Shown here one piece after another: positions 54,682 through 64,000 of a stretch of 64,000 bases of DNA (its first letter is position 1; every line of letters starts with the position of its first letter). The stretch lies in contig NZ_JADBEB010000001.1 of the NCBI RefSeq assembly GCF_014874095.1, forward strand, positions 2,418,001 to 2,482,000. The letters run 5' to 3'. The notes under the pieces were generated by a model that made no database searches, was not told where the DNA came from, and worked only from the letters and a program-made list of their open reading frames with translations. The stretch is from Plantactinospora soyae. Lineage in GTDB: Bacteria > Actinomycetota > Actinomycetes > Mycobacteriales > Micromonosporaceae. The position numbers were made by a program, and so were the translations under genes.

Positions 54682-54962
54682 CGGACCGATCGGCCCAGCC
54701 GGGTCCGGCTGACCAGGCCGGCGTCCCGGAGCACCGCGAGGTGTCCACCGACGTTGCCCAGACCCGTACCGAGCTGGGCGACGAGCTGACTGGTGGTGGC
54801 GGGGACGGCCAGCGCCCGCAGGATCGCCGCCCGGGACGGCCCGATCAGCCGGTCGACGGCTTCCGGGGTACGGCCGGCCGGCGGTGGGCCGAGCAGGTCG
54901 GCGACGCCCCGGGCCGGGTAGACGATCGCGTACGGCGGGACGACCCGGTGCCAAAATAATTC
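54459..54962 (-). pseudogene. 5'-truncated ArsR-type (DUF5937-like) regulator remnant
   Basis: Read leftward from about 54962, the frame encodes ELFWHRVVPPYAIVYPARGV and then a complete winged helix (SRAAILRALAVPATTSQLVAQLG; GGHLAVLRDAGLVSRTRLGRSVRY). This matches the second half of DUF5937/ArsR regulators. Upstream the frame meets a TAG near 55013 with no ATG, GTG or TTG between, so the N-terminal domain and start are missing; the PQQ-like gene begins at 55021 on the other strand. The tail (to the stop at 54459) is repeat-derived and antisense to the Lrp extension. An internal GTG at 54734 would give only part of the wing. Confidence 0.72.
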
Positions 54963-55020
54963 GCGACACGGACATAACGCCTTAGCGGCATTGCCAGATC
55001 GCGTCGTCTACGGTAGCCGA

Positions 55021-56454
55021 ATGGCGAAGGGGAGCGCCCGGGGCCTGGGCGCCAAGTCCGCCCTGGCCATCGCGCTGATCGTGGTGATCGTCCTCGCCGC
55101 GACCAACGTCTGGAACCCCTTCCCCGGAGTCTGGGACTGGGTCAACCGTGACGACCCGTTGTCCGAGCCGGACGTGGTCTGGCAACAGCGGGTCGGCGGC
55201 ACCCCGCAGAACGTGAACATCGCCGGCAACACCGTGGTGATCCGCTACCGGACCAGGGTCGAGGCGCGCAGCCTCGCCACCGGGGTACGACTCTGGGAGC
55301 GCAAGGCAGACTGGGCCGCCGTCGCGGGCGGCGAACGGGACTCCGTCGTCGCGGTCGGCAAACTGCTCAGCAAGGGCTACGAACTGCTCGACCCCGAGAC
55401 CGGGGCGGTACGCCGGAAGGACACCTCGGCGGTCGGCGTCTGGACGTACCGCAACGCGCTGCTCGACGTACGCTGCCGGGAGCCCAAGGACTGCACGCTG
55501 ACCGCACGGGATCCACGGGGCAGCGATCCGATCTGGACGGCGTACCTGCCGGGCGTGCAGACCGGCCCGCTCGCCGGCAACCCCGAGGTGCTGGGTACCC
55601 GGGAGTTGACCGCCCGACAGGTACACGAGGACGCCGCCGGTCCGGTCGAGATGCCACCGCTGATCGGGCTGCCCGTGGACGGCCGGGTGCACATCGTGGA
55701 CACCGCCACCGGCCGGGTGATGCAGGACCTGAAGCCGGGGCAGGAGGACCGGATCGTGGTGGTCGGTGGTCGGATGCTCCGGATCGAGGCCCGCAGCGCG
55801 GACGGCAACTGCTACTTCACGGTGGTGGCCCGGGACCCGGCGACCGGGCAGGAGGTGTGGCGCCGGGACGGGCTCAACCTGCGTACGGCCGACGGTGCCG
55901 GCTGCGCGCAGCGGGAGGACCCGCAGGGCGGGGAGAACGTCTTCGTCGGGGTCGCCCCGGACTCCCGGGAGACGGTCGTCGACGCGTACGACGGGCGGCT
56001 GCTCTGGGTCGGTCCCAAAGGCGAGAAGCTGCTCGCCGTCGACGACCGGTACACCCTGTCCCGATCGGCCGACAAGAAATCGATCATCGGCAGTGAACTC
56101 GCCATCGATCGCCCTCGGTGGACCCGCCCGGTCAACCCGGAGGGCGGTGGTGTCCTCACCCCCTTCGCCGCCGTGCTGATCGACCGCAGGCCCGACCGGA
56201 TCGTGGCGCTCGACCCGCGTAGCGGACGCGAACTGGCGAACGTCCGGTCCCGGGCCGAGGTCCTCGCGGTCGGCCCCGGCGGCATGGTGATCGGCGAGGG
56301 CCGCGATCTCGGGTACGTCCGGTTCAACGGCGTCGCCGCGCCGCCCGGATCGGGACCGAGCGCCGGCCCGGGCGGCCAGAACCCGGAACCCGGCGTGGAC
56401 TGCGGTGGTCCGAAGCAGCCGGAGTGCCCGGCGGCCAACGGCAAGGCCGGCTGA
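55021..56454 (+). CDS. Membrane-anchored PQQ-like beta-propeller protein
   Basis: A 477-residue protein. A transmembrane helix lies near residues 13-32 (SALAIALIVVIVLAATNVW). An extracytoplasmic propeller follows (RVEARSLATGVRLWERKADW; YELLDPETGAVRRKD; VHIVDTATGRVMQDL; VVARDPATGQEVWRRDG; RIVALDPRSGREL), then a Pro/Gly tail with two Cys. No catalytic residues were recognised. Same architecture as the protein at 46313 but not a close duplicate. ATG 55021 lacks a clear ribosome-binding site, and the region just upstream is the broken end of an ArsR gene. Confidence 0.8.
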   Translation: MAKGSARGLGAKSALAIALIVVIVLAATNVWNPFPGVWDWVNRDDPLSEPDVVWQQRVGGTPQNVNIAGNTVVIRYRTRVEARSLATGVRLWERKADWAAVAGGERDSVVAVGKLLSKGYELLDPETGAVRRKDTSAVGVWTYRNALLDVRCREPKDCTLTARDPRGSDPIWTAYLPGVQTGPLAGNPEVLGTRELTARQVHEDAAGPVEMPPLIGLPVDGRVHIVDTATGRVMQDLKPGQEDRIVVVGGRMLRIEARSADGNCYFTVVARDPATGQEVWRRDGLNLRTADGAGCAQREDPQGGENVFVGVAPDSRETVVDAYDGRLLWVGPKGEKLLAVDDRYTLSRSADKKSIIGSELAIDRPRWTRPVNPEGGGVLTPFAAVLIDRRPDRIVALDPRSGRELANVRSRAEVLAVGPGGMVIGEGRDLGYVRFNGVAAPPGSGPSAGPGGQNPEPGVDCGGPKQPECPAANGKAG

Positions 56455-56605
56455 GCACCCGCCCGGCTGACTGGCATCGGGGGCCGCAGCGGCGTCGGAG
56501 TTGATCATCGCCGGAGCGCGGCGGAGAGGGTCGGATGAGAGCGGCATCGCACGGTGTACCCGGCGGGTGGGCCGGGCACGGTCGGCTGGCCTAGGCTTGC
56601 CGGCT

Positions 56606-58285
<1,680 letters not shown>

Positions 58286-58523
58286 TCTTCCGGCGCTCGT
58301 TCCCTCGCCGATGGCGGGGACCGAGGCGGCGATCGGTCCGGCCGGACGCTGTACAGGTGTTGACATCACGTAGCGCGGTTGAATTTGCCCTGCGTGATTT
58401 AACGTCGCGGGCAGAAAACTTCAAATCTTGGGCGCCGCATGAGGGTGCACGTGAAAAGCCAGGCCTACTTTTCAAGCTTCCTGTGCGCGGCGTTGACCGG
58501 CGGGCCGTGGCGGGCGGTTCGGG
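58286..58523. other. AT-rich intergenic segment between convergent genes
   Basis: Unusually AT-rich for this genome from 58350 to 58440. Contains TTGACA near 58358 and an ATCACG...CGTGAT inverted pair with about 22 bp between the arms. Both flanking genes converge here, so promoter-like signals would have to serve an unannotated transcript. Short frames through it show no coding character. Confidence 0.4.
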
Positions 58524-58796
58524 TCAGGCGGTCCGGGGCAGTACGCCGGTGCGGGGCAGGGCGCTCGTCCGGACCAGCACCTGCCGCTCGGGGCCGGTGC
58601 TGCCGTCCCGGCGCAGTTCGACGCCGCGCAGCGACAGCCACTCCAGTTGCGGGTACCTGCCGAGGTCGGCACCGACCCCGGTGACCCGGAGGACGAGCGG
58701 ACCGATTCCGTAGCAGTAGTCCGATTCGGCGAATTGCAGTACGTCGCCGGTGCTCGGTACCGGACCTGACGGCGGGGCTGCGCTAGAGGCGTCCAT
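58524..58796 (-). CDS. Small conserved protein, unknown function
   Basis: A 90-residue protein from ATG 58796, with GAGGAG about 10 nt upstream. Central sequence: DVLQFAESDYCYGIGPLVLRVTGVGADLGRYPQLEWLSLRGVEL, then a charged turn and ERQVLVRTSAL. The all-beta pattern suggests a small barrel. Comparable short proteins occur in Micromonosporaceae beside regulators and metabolic clusters. It is divergent from the SARP gene with 245 bp between. No function can be assigned. Confidence 0.65.
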   Translation of the reverse strand: MDASSAAPPSGPVPSTGDVLQFAESDYCYGIGPLVLRVTGVGADLGRYPQLEWLSLRGVELRRDGSTGPERQVLVRTSALPRTGVLPRTA

Positions 58797-58945
58797 CTCC
58801 TGGCGTCTCCTCAGGTGTGGGAGGCGGCGAAACCGCTGCTCCGACACGGTGCGTCCGTCGCCCGGTACGGGCCGCCGGACGCACCGCCCCCGTCGATGCG
58901 TTTCACCTGCTCTGTTGCATCCGTCGGAAAGTTTGTTGCCTGCCG

Positions 58946-58974
58946 CTCTCAATCCGCTGCCACCTCACTCTCAA
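58946..58974 (+). promoter_or_regulatory. 22-bp-spaced direct repeats upstream of the SARP gene
   Basis: CTCTCAA occurs at 58946-58952 and 58968-58974, exactly 22 bp apart, each followed by a C-rich flank ending CTGCC. SARP proteins typically bind direct heptamers with 11- or 22-bp periodicity. A TACTCT -10-like box follows at 59004-59009. Confidence 0.45.
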
Positions 58975-59041
58975 CCCGTTTCTGCCGCGAGTGATTGTCG
59001 GGTTACTCTGCTGCCGGACGCGACCTCGGTCAGGAGCTGAC

Positions 59042-62035
59042 ATGCGGTTCGGGATCCTTGGGCCGCTCCAGGTGGGCGGCGGAGAATCGACGGTTACGGC
59101 CGGCCGGGACAGGGTGGTTCTGGCGGTTCTACTGCTGCATGCTCGTCGGGTGGTGCCGGTCGACGAGCTGGTCGACGCCGTCTGGGACAGCGATCCACCG
59201 GCGACGGCCCGGGGCCAGTTGCAGACCTGTGTCTCGCGGCTGCGCCGGCTGCTCGCCGCCGCCGGGGTGCCGGGCGAGACCATTGTCACCGGACCGGCCG
59301 GCTACCGCGTCGTACTCGAATCCGACGACCTCGACGTCCAGCTGTTCGAGCGGTTGGTCATCCGGGCCCGGGCCGCCGTGGCCGAGCAGAACTGGCCCGA
59401 CGCGCGAGCGGAGTACCAGGCGGCGCTCGCCCTGTGGCGTGGTCCGGCGCTCGCCGGGATCAGCGGTACGGCGGTCCGGCGGGCCGCTGCCTCCCTCGAC
59501 GAGCAGCACATGCTGGCGCTGGAGGACAGCTTCGAGGTGGAGCTGCGGCTCGGCCGGGCCGGCGACGTCGTCGCCGAACTGACCGACCTCGTCGATCGGC
59601 ATCCACTCCGGGAGCGGCTGCGCGGCCAGCTGATGCTGGCGCTGGCCGACAGCGGTCGGCGCGCCGAGGCCCTCACCGTGTTCCGGAGCGGGCGGGAGAT
59701 CCTGGCCGGAGAACTGGGGATCGAGCCCGGCGCGGCCCTGGCGGAGATCCAGCGGCGGGTGCTCGCCGGTGAGGTCGGGTCCGTTGGCGTCAACCTGTCG
59801 ATCAGGCCGCCGGTGCGCTGCCTGCCCCGGGCCATCGAGGACTTCACCGGCCGGCTCGAGACGGTCACCCGGCTGCGGAAGGAGATCGAGGATATCGGTC
59901 CGGACTTCTCCGCCGTGTACGTCATCGACGGCATGCCGGGCAGCGGCAAGACCGCACTCGCCGTACATCTGGCCACCGTGCTCGGCAACGAGTATCCGGA
60001 CGCCCACCTCTTCGTCGACCTGCACGGGCACAGCCTGCACAGCCCGCTGCCGCCGGCCACCGCCGTCGGCGCGCTGTTGCGCCAACTCGGCGTACCGGGA
60101 GAGCGGTTGCCGTCCGACCTCGCCGACCGGCTGGCACTGTGGCGTACGGAGCTGGCGGGCCGGCGTGCCCTGCTGGTACTGGACAACGCGGCCAGCGCGG
60201 CTCAGGTGGGCCCGCTGCTGCCGGCGGCTGCCGGCTGTCTGACCGTGGTGACCAGTCGGCGTCGGCTGATGGGACTCGACGGGGTCCGGGCGCAGTCGCT
60301 CACCGTGCTGGAGCCCGCCGAGGCGATCGACCTGCTGGCCCGGATCGTCGGCGTGGAGCGGGTCCGGGCCGAGCCGACGGCCGCGGCCGAGGTGGTACGT
60401 CGGTGCGGCTACCTTCCGTTGGCGATCCGGCTGGCCGGGGCCCGGCTGGCGCACCGGTCCCGCTGGCGGGTGGCGGATCTGGCGCAGCGGCTCGGCGACG
60501 CGGACCGGCCGGTTCTCGCCGAGTTCGCGGTCGAGCACCGGAACCTGGCGGACGCGTTCGCGCTGTCCCACGCGCAGTTGCCGGAACCGGTCCAGCGGAC
60601 CTTCCGGTTGCTGGGCCTGCATCCCGGCGAGGAGTTCGACGAGTACGCGGTGGCGGCGCTGACCGAGCTGCCGATGACCGTGGCGCAGGAGCATCTCGAC
60701 GAACTCGTCGACGCCCATCTCGTGGACGAGGTGGGCGCCGGACGGTTCCGGTTCCACGACCTGATCCGGGAGTACGCCGCCGAACTCGTCACCGTCGTCG
60801 GCGGCGAGCCGGAGCGGCGGCGGGCGCTACAGGCACTGCTCGACTTCTACCTGCACGCCGCCGCCTCGGTCAGCCAGGCCTTCGAACCGACCGGGAACCT
60901 GCGGGTCGCCATACCCGGTGAACCGGCCCGACCCGATCTGGTCGAGGCGGCGGCCGGGGGCGGCCGCGACTGGCTGGAGGGTGAACGGCGCAACATGGTG
61001 GCGCTGGTCCGCACGGCGGTCGAGCAGGGCCTGCACCGGTACGCCTGGCAGCTAGCCCGGGCCAACTGGCGGTCGCTCTTCGTCGGTGGACATCTGGACG
61101 AGCTGATCCAGACGCACACCGACGGGCTACGCGCCGCGGAGGCGCTCGGCGACGACTTCGGCATCGCCACCATCCAGAACTACCTGGCGTCGGCGTACTT
61201 CCGGCTCGGCGAGTTCCAGCGGTCCGCCGACGCGCTCCGCGTCGTCATCGCGCTGTGGGAGCGGCTCGGCGACCTCCCGGGACAGTCGGTGGCGACGGTG
61301 AACCTCGGCCTGCCGCTGATGATGCTCGGCCGGGTCCGCGAGGCCGTGGAGTGCCTGGAGCACGGGATGTCGCTGGCCCGCCGGATCGAGGAGTGGCACT
61401 CGATGCCGACCGTCCTGGTCAACCTGGGCACCGGCTACCTCCAGTTGGGCCGCTATCCCGAGGCGTTGCGGGTGCTGCGGAACCGGCTGTTCATGGCCCG
61501 CCAGTGGGGCAGGATCATCCTGGTCGCGGACACCATGGGCGCCCTCGGCGCGGTCTACAACCGGCTGGGCAGGTACGACCTGGCGTTGCGCCGGATGTAC
61601 CTGGCGCTGCGGCTACAGCGGCTCCGGGGCAATCCGTACGCCATCGCCGACCTGCTCAACGAGATCGGATATGCGGAGCGGGCGTGTGGCCGTCCGGACG
61701 TGGCGGTGGACCTGCACCGGCAGGCGCTCACCACGATGCGGGACGCCGGGGACCGGGGCGGGGAGTGTGCCGCCCGCAACCACCTCGGGCGGGCGCTGCT
61801 GGACCTGGGAGACACCTCGGCGGCGCTGGAACTGCACCGGCAGGCCCTGGTCGGCGCGACCCGGATCCAGCACCTGTTCGAGCAGGCCCGCGCACTGGAC
61901 GGGCTCGCCAGCTGCCTCCGGACGACCGATCCGGCCGCCTCCCGGTCGTACTGGACCCGGGCGCTGGCACTGCTGATCCAGATCGAGTCACCGGACCAGC
62001 ACGCGGTACGGCAGCGGCTGGCCGAACTCGACTGA
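59042..62035 (+). CDS. AfsR-like SARP regulator with NB-ARC and TPR domains
   Basis: A 997-residue regulator. Residues 1-90 form an OmpR-type winged helix ([30 protein letters not shown]). Residues 95-240 are the bacterial transcriptional activator domain ([21 protein letters not shown]...[26 protein letters not shown]). An NB-ARC ATPase has Walker [14 protein letters not shown] near residue 300. TPR repeats fill residues 680-990. Length and domain order match AfsR. ATG 59042 follows AGGAG. SARPs usually activate secondary metabolism; the closest candidate here is the distant type III PKS cluster, so the target is unknown. Confidence 0.92.
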   Translation: MRFGILGPLQVGGGESTVTAGRDRVVLAVLLLHARRVVPVDELVDAVWDSDPPATARGQLQTCVSRLRRLLAAAGVPGETIVTGPAGYRVVLESDDLDVQLFERLVIRARAAVAEQNWPDARAEYQAALALWRGPALAGISGTAVRRAAASLDEQHMLALEDSFEVELRLGRAGDVVAELTDLVDRHPLRERLRGQLMLALADSGRRAEALTVFRSGREILAGELGIEPGAALAEIQRRVLAGEVGSVGVNLSIRPPVRCLPRAIEDFTGRLETVTRLRKEIEDIGPDFSAVYVIDGMPGSGKTALAVHLATVLGNEYPDAHLFVDLHGHSLHSPLPPATAVGALLRQLGVPGERLPSDLADRLALWRTELAGRRALLVLDNAASAAQVGPLLPAAAGCLTVVTSRRRLMGLDGVRAQSLTVLEPAEAIDLLARIVGVERVRAEPTAAAEVVRRCGYLPLAIRLAGARLAHRSRWRVADLAQRLGDADRPVLAEFAVEHRNLADAFALSHAQLPEPVQRTFRLLGLHPGEEFDEYAVAALTELPMTVAQEHLDELVDAHLVDEVGAGRFRFHDLIREYAAELVTVVGGEPERRRALQALLDFYLHAAASVSQAFEPTGNLRVAIPGEPARPDLVEAAAGGGRDWLEGERRNMVALVRTAVEQGLHRYAWQLARANWRSLFVGGHLDELIQTHTDGLRAAEALGDDFGIATIQNYLASAYFRLGEFQRSADALRVVIALWERLGDLPGQSVATVNLGLPLMMLGRVREAVECLEHGMSLARRIEEWHSMPTVLVNLGTGYLQLGRYPEALRVLRNRLFMARQWGRIILVADTMGALGAVYNRLGRYDLALRRMYLALRLQRLRGNPYAIADLLNEIGYAERACGRPDVAVDLHRQALTTMRDAGDRGGECAARNHLGRALLDLGDTSAALELHRQALVGATRIQHLFEQARALDGLASCLRTTDPAASRSYWTRALALLIQIESPDQHAVRQRLAELD

Positions 62036-62100
62036 TCGGAGCCCGGCCGGGTGACGGCGATCATCTGCGGACCGGGCCGGCTCGGGGCAGGATGGTACGC

Positions 62101-63501
62101 GTGACCAGATCAGAGGCGACCGGTTACCGGATCGAGCACGACACCATGGGCGAGGTCGAGGTGCCCGTCGACGCGCTCTGGCGGGCCCAGACGCAGCGTG
62201 CGGTGCAGAACTTCCCGATCTCCGGACGAGGGCTGGAGCCGGCACACATCCGGGCCCTGGCCCAGATCAAGGGCGCGGCGGCGATGGTCAACGCCGAGCT
62301 GGGCGTGATCGGCGCGGATGTCGGCGCGGCGATCGCCACCGCGGCCGCGCACGTCGCCGACGGCGGGTACGACGACCAGTTCCCGATCGACGTCTTCCAG
62401 ACCGGCTCCGGCACCTCGTCCAACATGAACGCGAACGAGGTCATCGCCACCCTGGCCGCCCGCGAGCTGGGTCGCGAGGTCCATCCGAACGACGACGTCA
62501 ACGCCGCCCAGTCCAGCAACGACGTCTTTCCGTCCTCAATCCACCTGGCGGCCACCCACGCGGTGGTGCACGACCTGCTGCCGGCGCTGCGGCACCTGGA
62601 GTTCGCGCTGGAGTCCAAGGTGGACGAGTTCGCCGAGGTGGTGAAGGCGGGGCGTACCCACCTGATGGACGCCACGCCGGTGACGCTGGGGCAGGAGTTC
62701 TCCGGGTACGCCACCCAGATCCAGTACGGCATCGAGCGGCTGGAGGGCTGCCTGCCCCGGCTGGCGGAGTTGCCGCTCGGCGGCACCGCCGTCGGCACCG
62801 GGATCAACACTCCGGCCGGCTTCGCGCCCGCCGTGATCGCGAAGCTGTGCGAGATGACCGGGCTGCCGCTGACCGAGGCGCGTAACCACTTCGAGGCGCA
62901 GGGCGCCCGGGACGCGCTGGTCGAGGCGTCGGGCCAGCTGCGTACCGTCGCGGTGGGGCTTTACAAGATCGCCAATGACATCCGCTGGATGGGTTCGGGG
63001 CCCCGGGCCGGCCTGCGGGAGCTGGCCATCCCGGACCTGCAACCCGGCTCGTCGATCATGCCCGGCAAGGTCAACCCGGTGGTCTGCGAGGCGGCCCGGC
63101 AGGTCTGCGCCCAGGTGATCGGCAACGACGCCACGGTGGCGTTCGCCGGCTCACAGGGCGACTTCGAGCTGAACGTGATGCTGCCGGTGATGGCCCGCAA
63201 CGTCCTGGAATCGGTCCGGCTGCTCTCCTCGGTCAGCCGGCTCTTCGCCGACCGCTGCGTGGTCGACCTGGTCGCGAACGTCGACGTCTGCCTGGCGTAC
63301 GCCGAGGGGTCGCCGTCGGTGGTCACCCCGCTGAACCGCTACCTGGGCTACGACGAGGCCGCGTCGATCGCGAAGGAGGCGCTGGCCAAGGAGTTGTCGA
63401 TTCGGGCGGTCGTGGTCGCCCGGGGGCACATCGAGGCGGGCCGGCTGACCGAGCAGCAGCTCGACGAGGCACTCGACGTCCTGCGGATGACCCACCCCTG
63501 A
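62101..63501 (+). CDS. fumC: Fumarate hydratase, class II
   Basis: A 466-residue fumarase/aspartase-superfamily tetramer. Signature motifs are [53 protein letters not shown] and the catalytic loop [16 protein letters not shown]. The GTG at 62101 is favoured; an in-frame ATG at 62092 overlaps an AGGATGGT element that reads like a -10 box or ribosome-binding site, so a leaderless start is possible. Does not require iron-sulfur, complementing the class I enzyme at 56606. Confidence 0.95.
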   Translation: MTRSEATGYRIEHDTMGEVEVPVDALWRAQTQRAVQNFPISGRGLEPAHIRALAQIKGAAAMVNAELGVIGADVGAAIATAAAHVADGGYDDQFPIDVFQTGSGTSSNMNANEVIATLAARELGREVHPNDDVNAAQSSNDVFPSSIHLAATHAVVHDLLPALRHLEFALESKVDEFAEVVKAGRTHLMDATPVTLGQEFSGYATQIQYGIERLEGCLPRLAELPLGGTAVGTGINTPAGFAPAVIAKLCEMTGLPLTEARNHFEAQGARDALVEASGQLRTVAVGLYKIANDIRWMGSGPRAGLRELAIPDLQPGSSIMPGKVNPVVCEAARQVCAQVIGNDATVAFAGSQGDFELNVMLPVMARNVLESVRLLSSVSRLFADRCVVDLVANVDVCLAYAEGSPSVVTPLNRYLGYDEAASIAKEALAKELSIRAVVVARGHIEAGRLTEQQLDEALDVLRMTHP

Positions 63502-63569
63502 CCGGGCCGGCCCGCCCGGCACCTGCGGCGTGTTCCGGCCGTCGACCGGGGCTCGAATACCCTCGTCGG

Positions 63570-64000
63570 ATGCTGACCACCGTGGTGTTCGACGCGGACG
63601 AGACCCTGATCGACCTGCGTCCGGCGGTGGACGCCGGGCTGCGCGTGGTGCTGGCCGAGATGCGTCGGCTGACTCCGGCGGCGGACGAGGTGTCGTTCGC
63701 CGACATCGCGGGGGACTGGGACGCCGTCTACGCCGACCTGGTCGACGAGCCGGTCATGCGGATCCGCCGGGCCGCGCTGGCCCGGTCGCTGGCCAGGGTC
63801 GGGCTGACCGACGAGTTGGACCGGATGGCGGAGCTGTTCTTCGCCCGCCGGTTCGCGCTCAGCCGGCCGTTCGACGACGCGCTGCCGATGCTCGGCACAC
63901 TGCGCCGGTCGTACGTGCTCGGCTTCGCCACCAACGGCAACAGCCGGGCGGACCGGTGCGGGCTCGCCGCCGAGTTCTCCTTCGAGGTCTACGCCCACGT
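63570..64000 (+). CDS. HAD-family hydrolase (3' end outside the window)
   Basis: The first 143 residues of a HAD phosphatase. Motif I is TTVVFDADETLIDLR (nucleophile Asp then DxT). A helical cap follows (residues 15-100), then motif II in VLGFATNGNSRADRCGL. It is cut by the window end before motifs III and IV. ATG 63570 lies 68 nt after fumC. Substrate unknown; related proteins are phosphoglycolate or haloacid-type phosphatases. Confidence 0.85.
   Translation, partial: MLTTVVFDADETLIDLRPAVDAGLRVVLAEMRRLTPAADEVSFADIAGDWDAVYADLVDEPVMRIRRAALARSLARVGLTDELDRMAELFFARRFALSRPFDDALPMLGTLRRSYVLGFATNGNSRADRCGLAAEFSFEVYAH

Overview
The window looks like chromosome from a high-GC filamentous actinobacterium, most likely Micromonosporaceae (Micromonospora, Plantactinospora or a relative). 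The evidence is very GC-rich third codon positions, frequent GTG starts, Lsr2, CarD, ClpC and a type III pantothenate kinase, SARP regulation, XRE/DUF397 pairs, a NuoD2-type paralogue, and two copies of a 54-bp GGGGCCC-type hairpin element. It is mostly ordinary core chromosome with short accessory insertions. No phage, transposase, CRISPR array, rRNA or tRNA was found.

Layout. 0-8 kb: a secreted TIG-domain protein running off the left edge, a compatible-solute (OpuC/ProU-type) ABC transporter whose binding protein appears circularly permuted, and a large low-complexity membrane protein. 8-17 kb: a NuoD paralogue beside a MidA/NDUFAF7-type methyltransferase, then a cofactor block for pantothenate/CoA (DUF2520 gene, panC, panD, coaX) and NAD (nadB, nadC), interrupted by a septum-formation lipoprotein. 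17-23 kb: a methyltransferase, lysS, lsr2, a DnaA-box cluster and clpC. 23-30 kb: DNA maintenance (mutY, disA, radA) with an ACT-domain protein and a peptide deformylase. 30-35 kb: a compact putative type III polyketide cluster (UbiA prenyltransferase, methyltransferase, acyl-CoA dehydrogenase, type III PKS). 36-38 kb: carD-ispD-ispF. 38-40.3 kb: an accessory XRE/DUF397 module with a recent 232-bp tandem duplication. 40.7-54 kb: homogentisate-route tyrosine catabolism (hmgA, an unknown enzyme, fahA, an aminotransferase, hppD and its divergent Lrp-type regulator) interleaved with envelope proteins, including a WxL-like/DUF916 pair. 54-64 kb: a broken ArsR-type gene, a PQQ-like propeller protein, class I fumarase, a 997-residue AfsR-like SARP regulator, class II fumarase and the start of a HAD phosphatase.

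Gene logic. HppD, HmgA and FahA would take 4-hydroxyphenylpyruvate to fumarate and acetoacetate, and both fumarase classes are nearby. MEP-pathway genes (ispD, ispF) supply isoprenoid precursors that a UbiA enzyme could use. DisA (c-di-AMP) and RadA are adjacent, as in many Gram-positives. A recurrent local property is short tandem arrays (14-34 bp units) at the 3' ends of genes, where they overlap or supply stop codons and C-terminal residues.

The items most worth a second look are the permuted binding protein, the NuoD2/methyltransferase pair with an altered quinone-site tyrosine, the type III PKS cluster with a TTA codon at the start of its prenyltransferase gene, the hairpin element that encodes the tail of a protein, and the DnaA-box cluster upstream of clpC.
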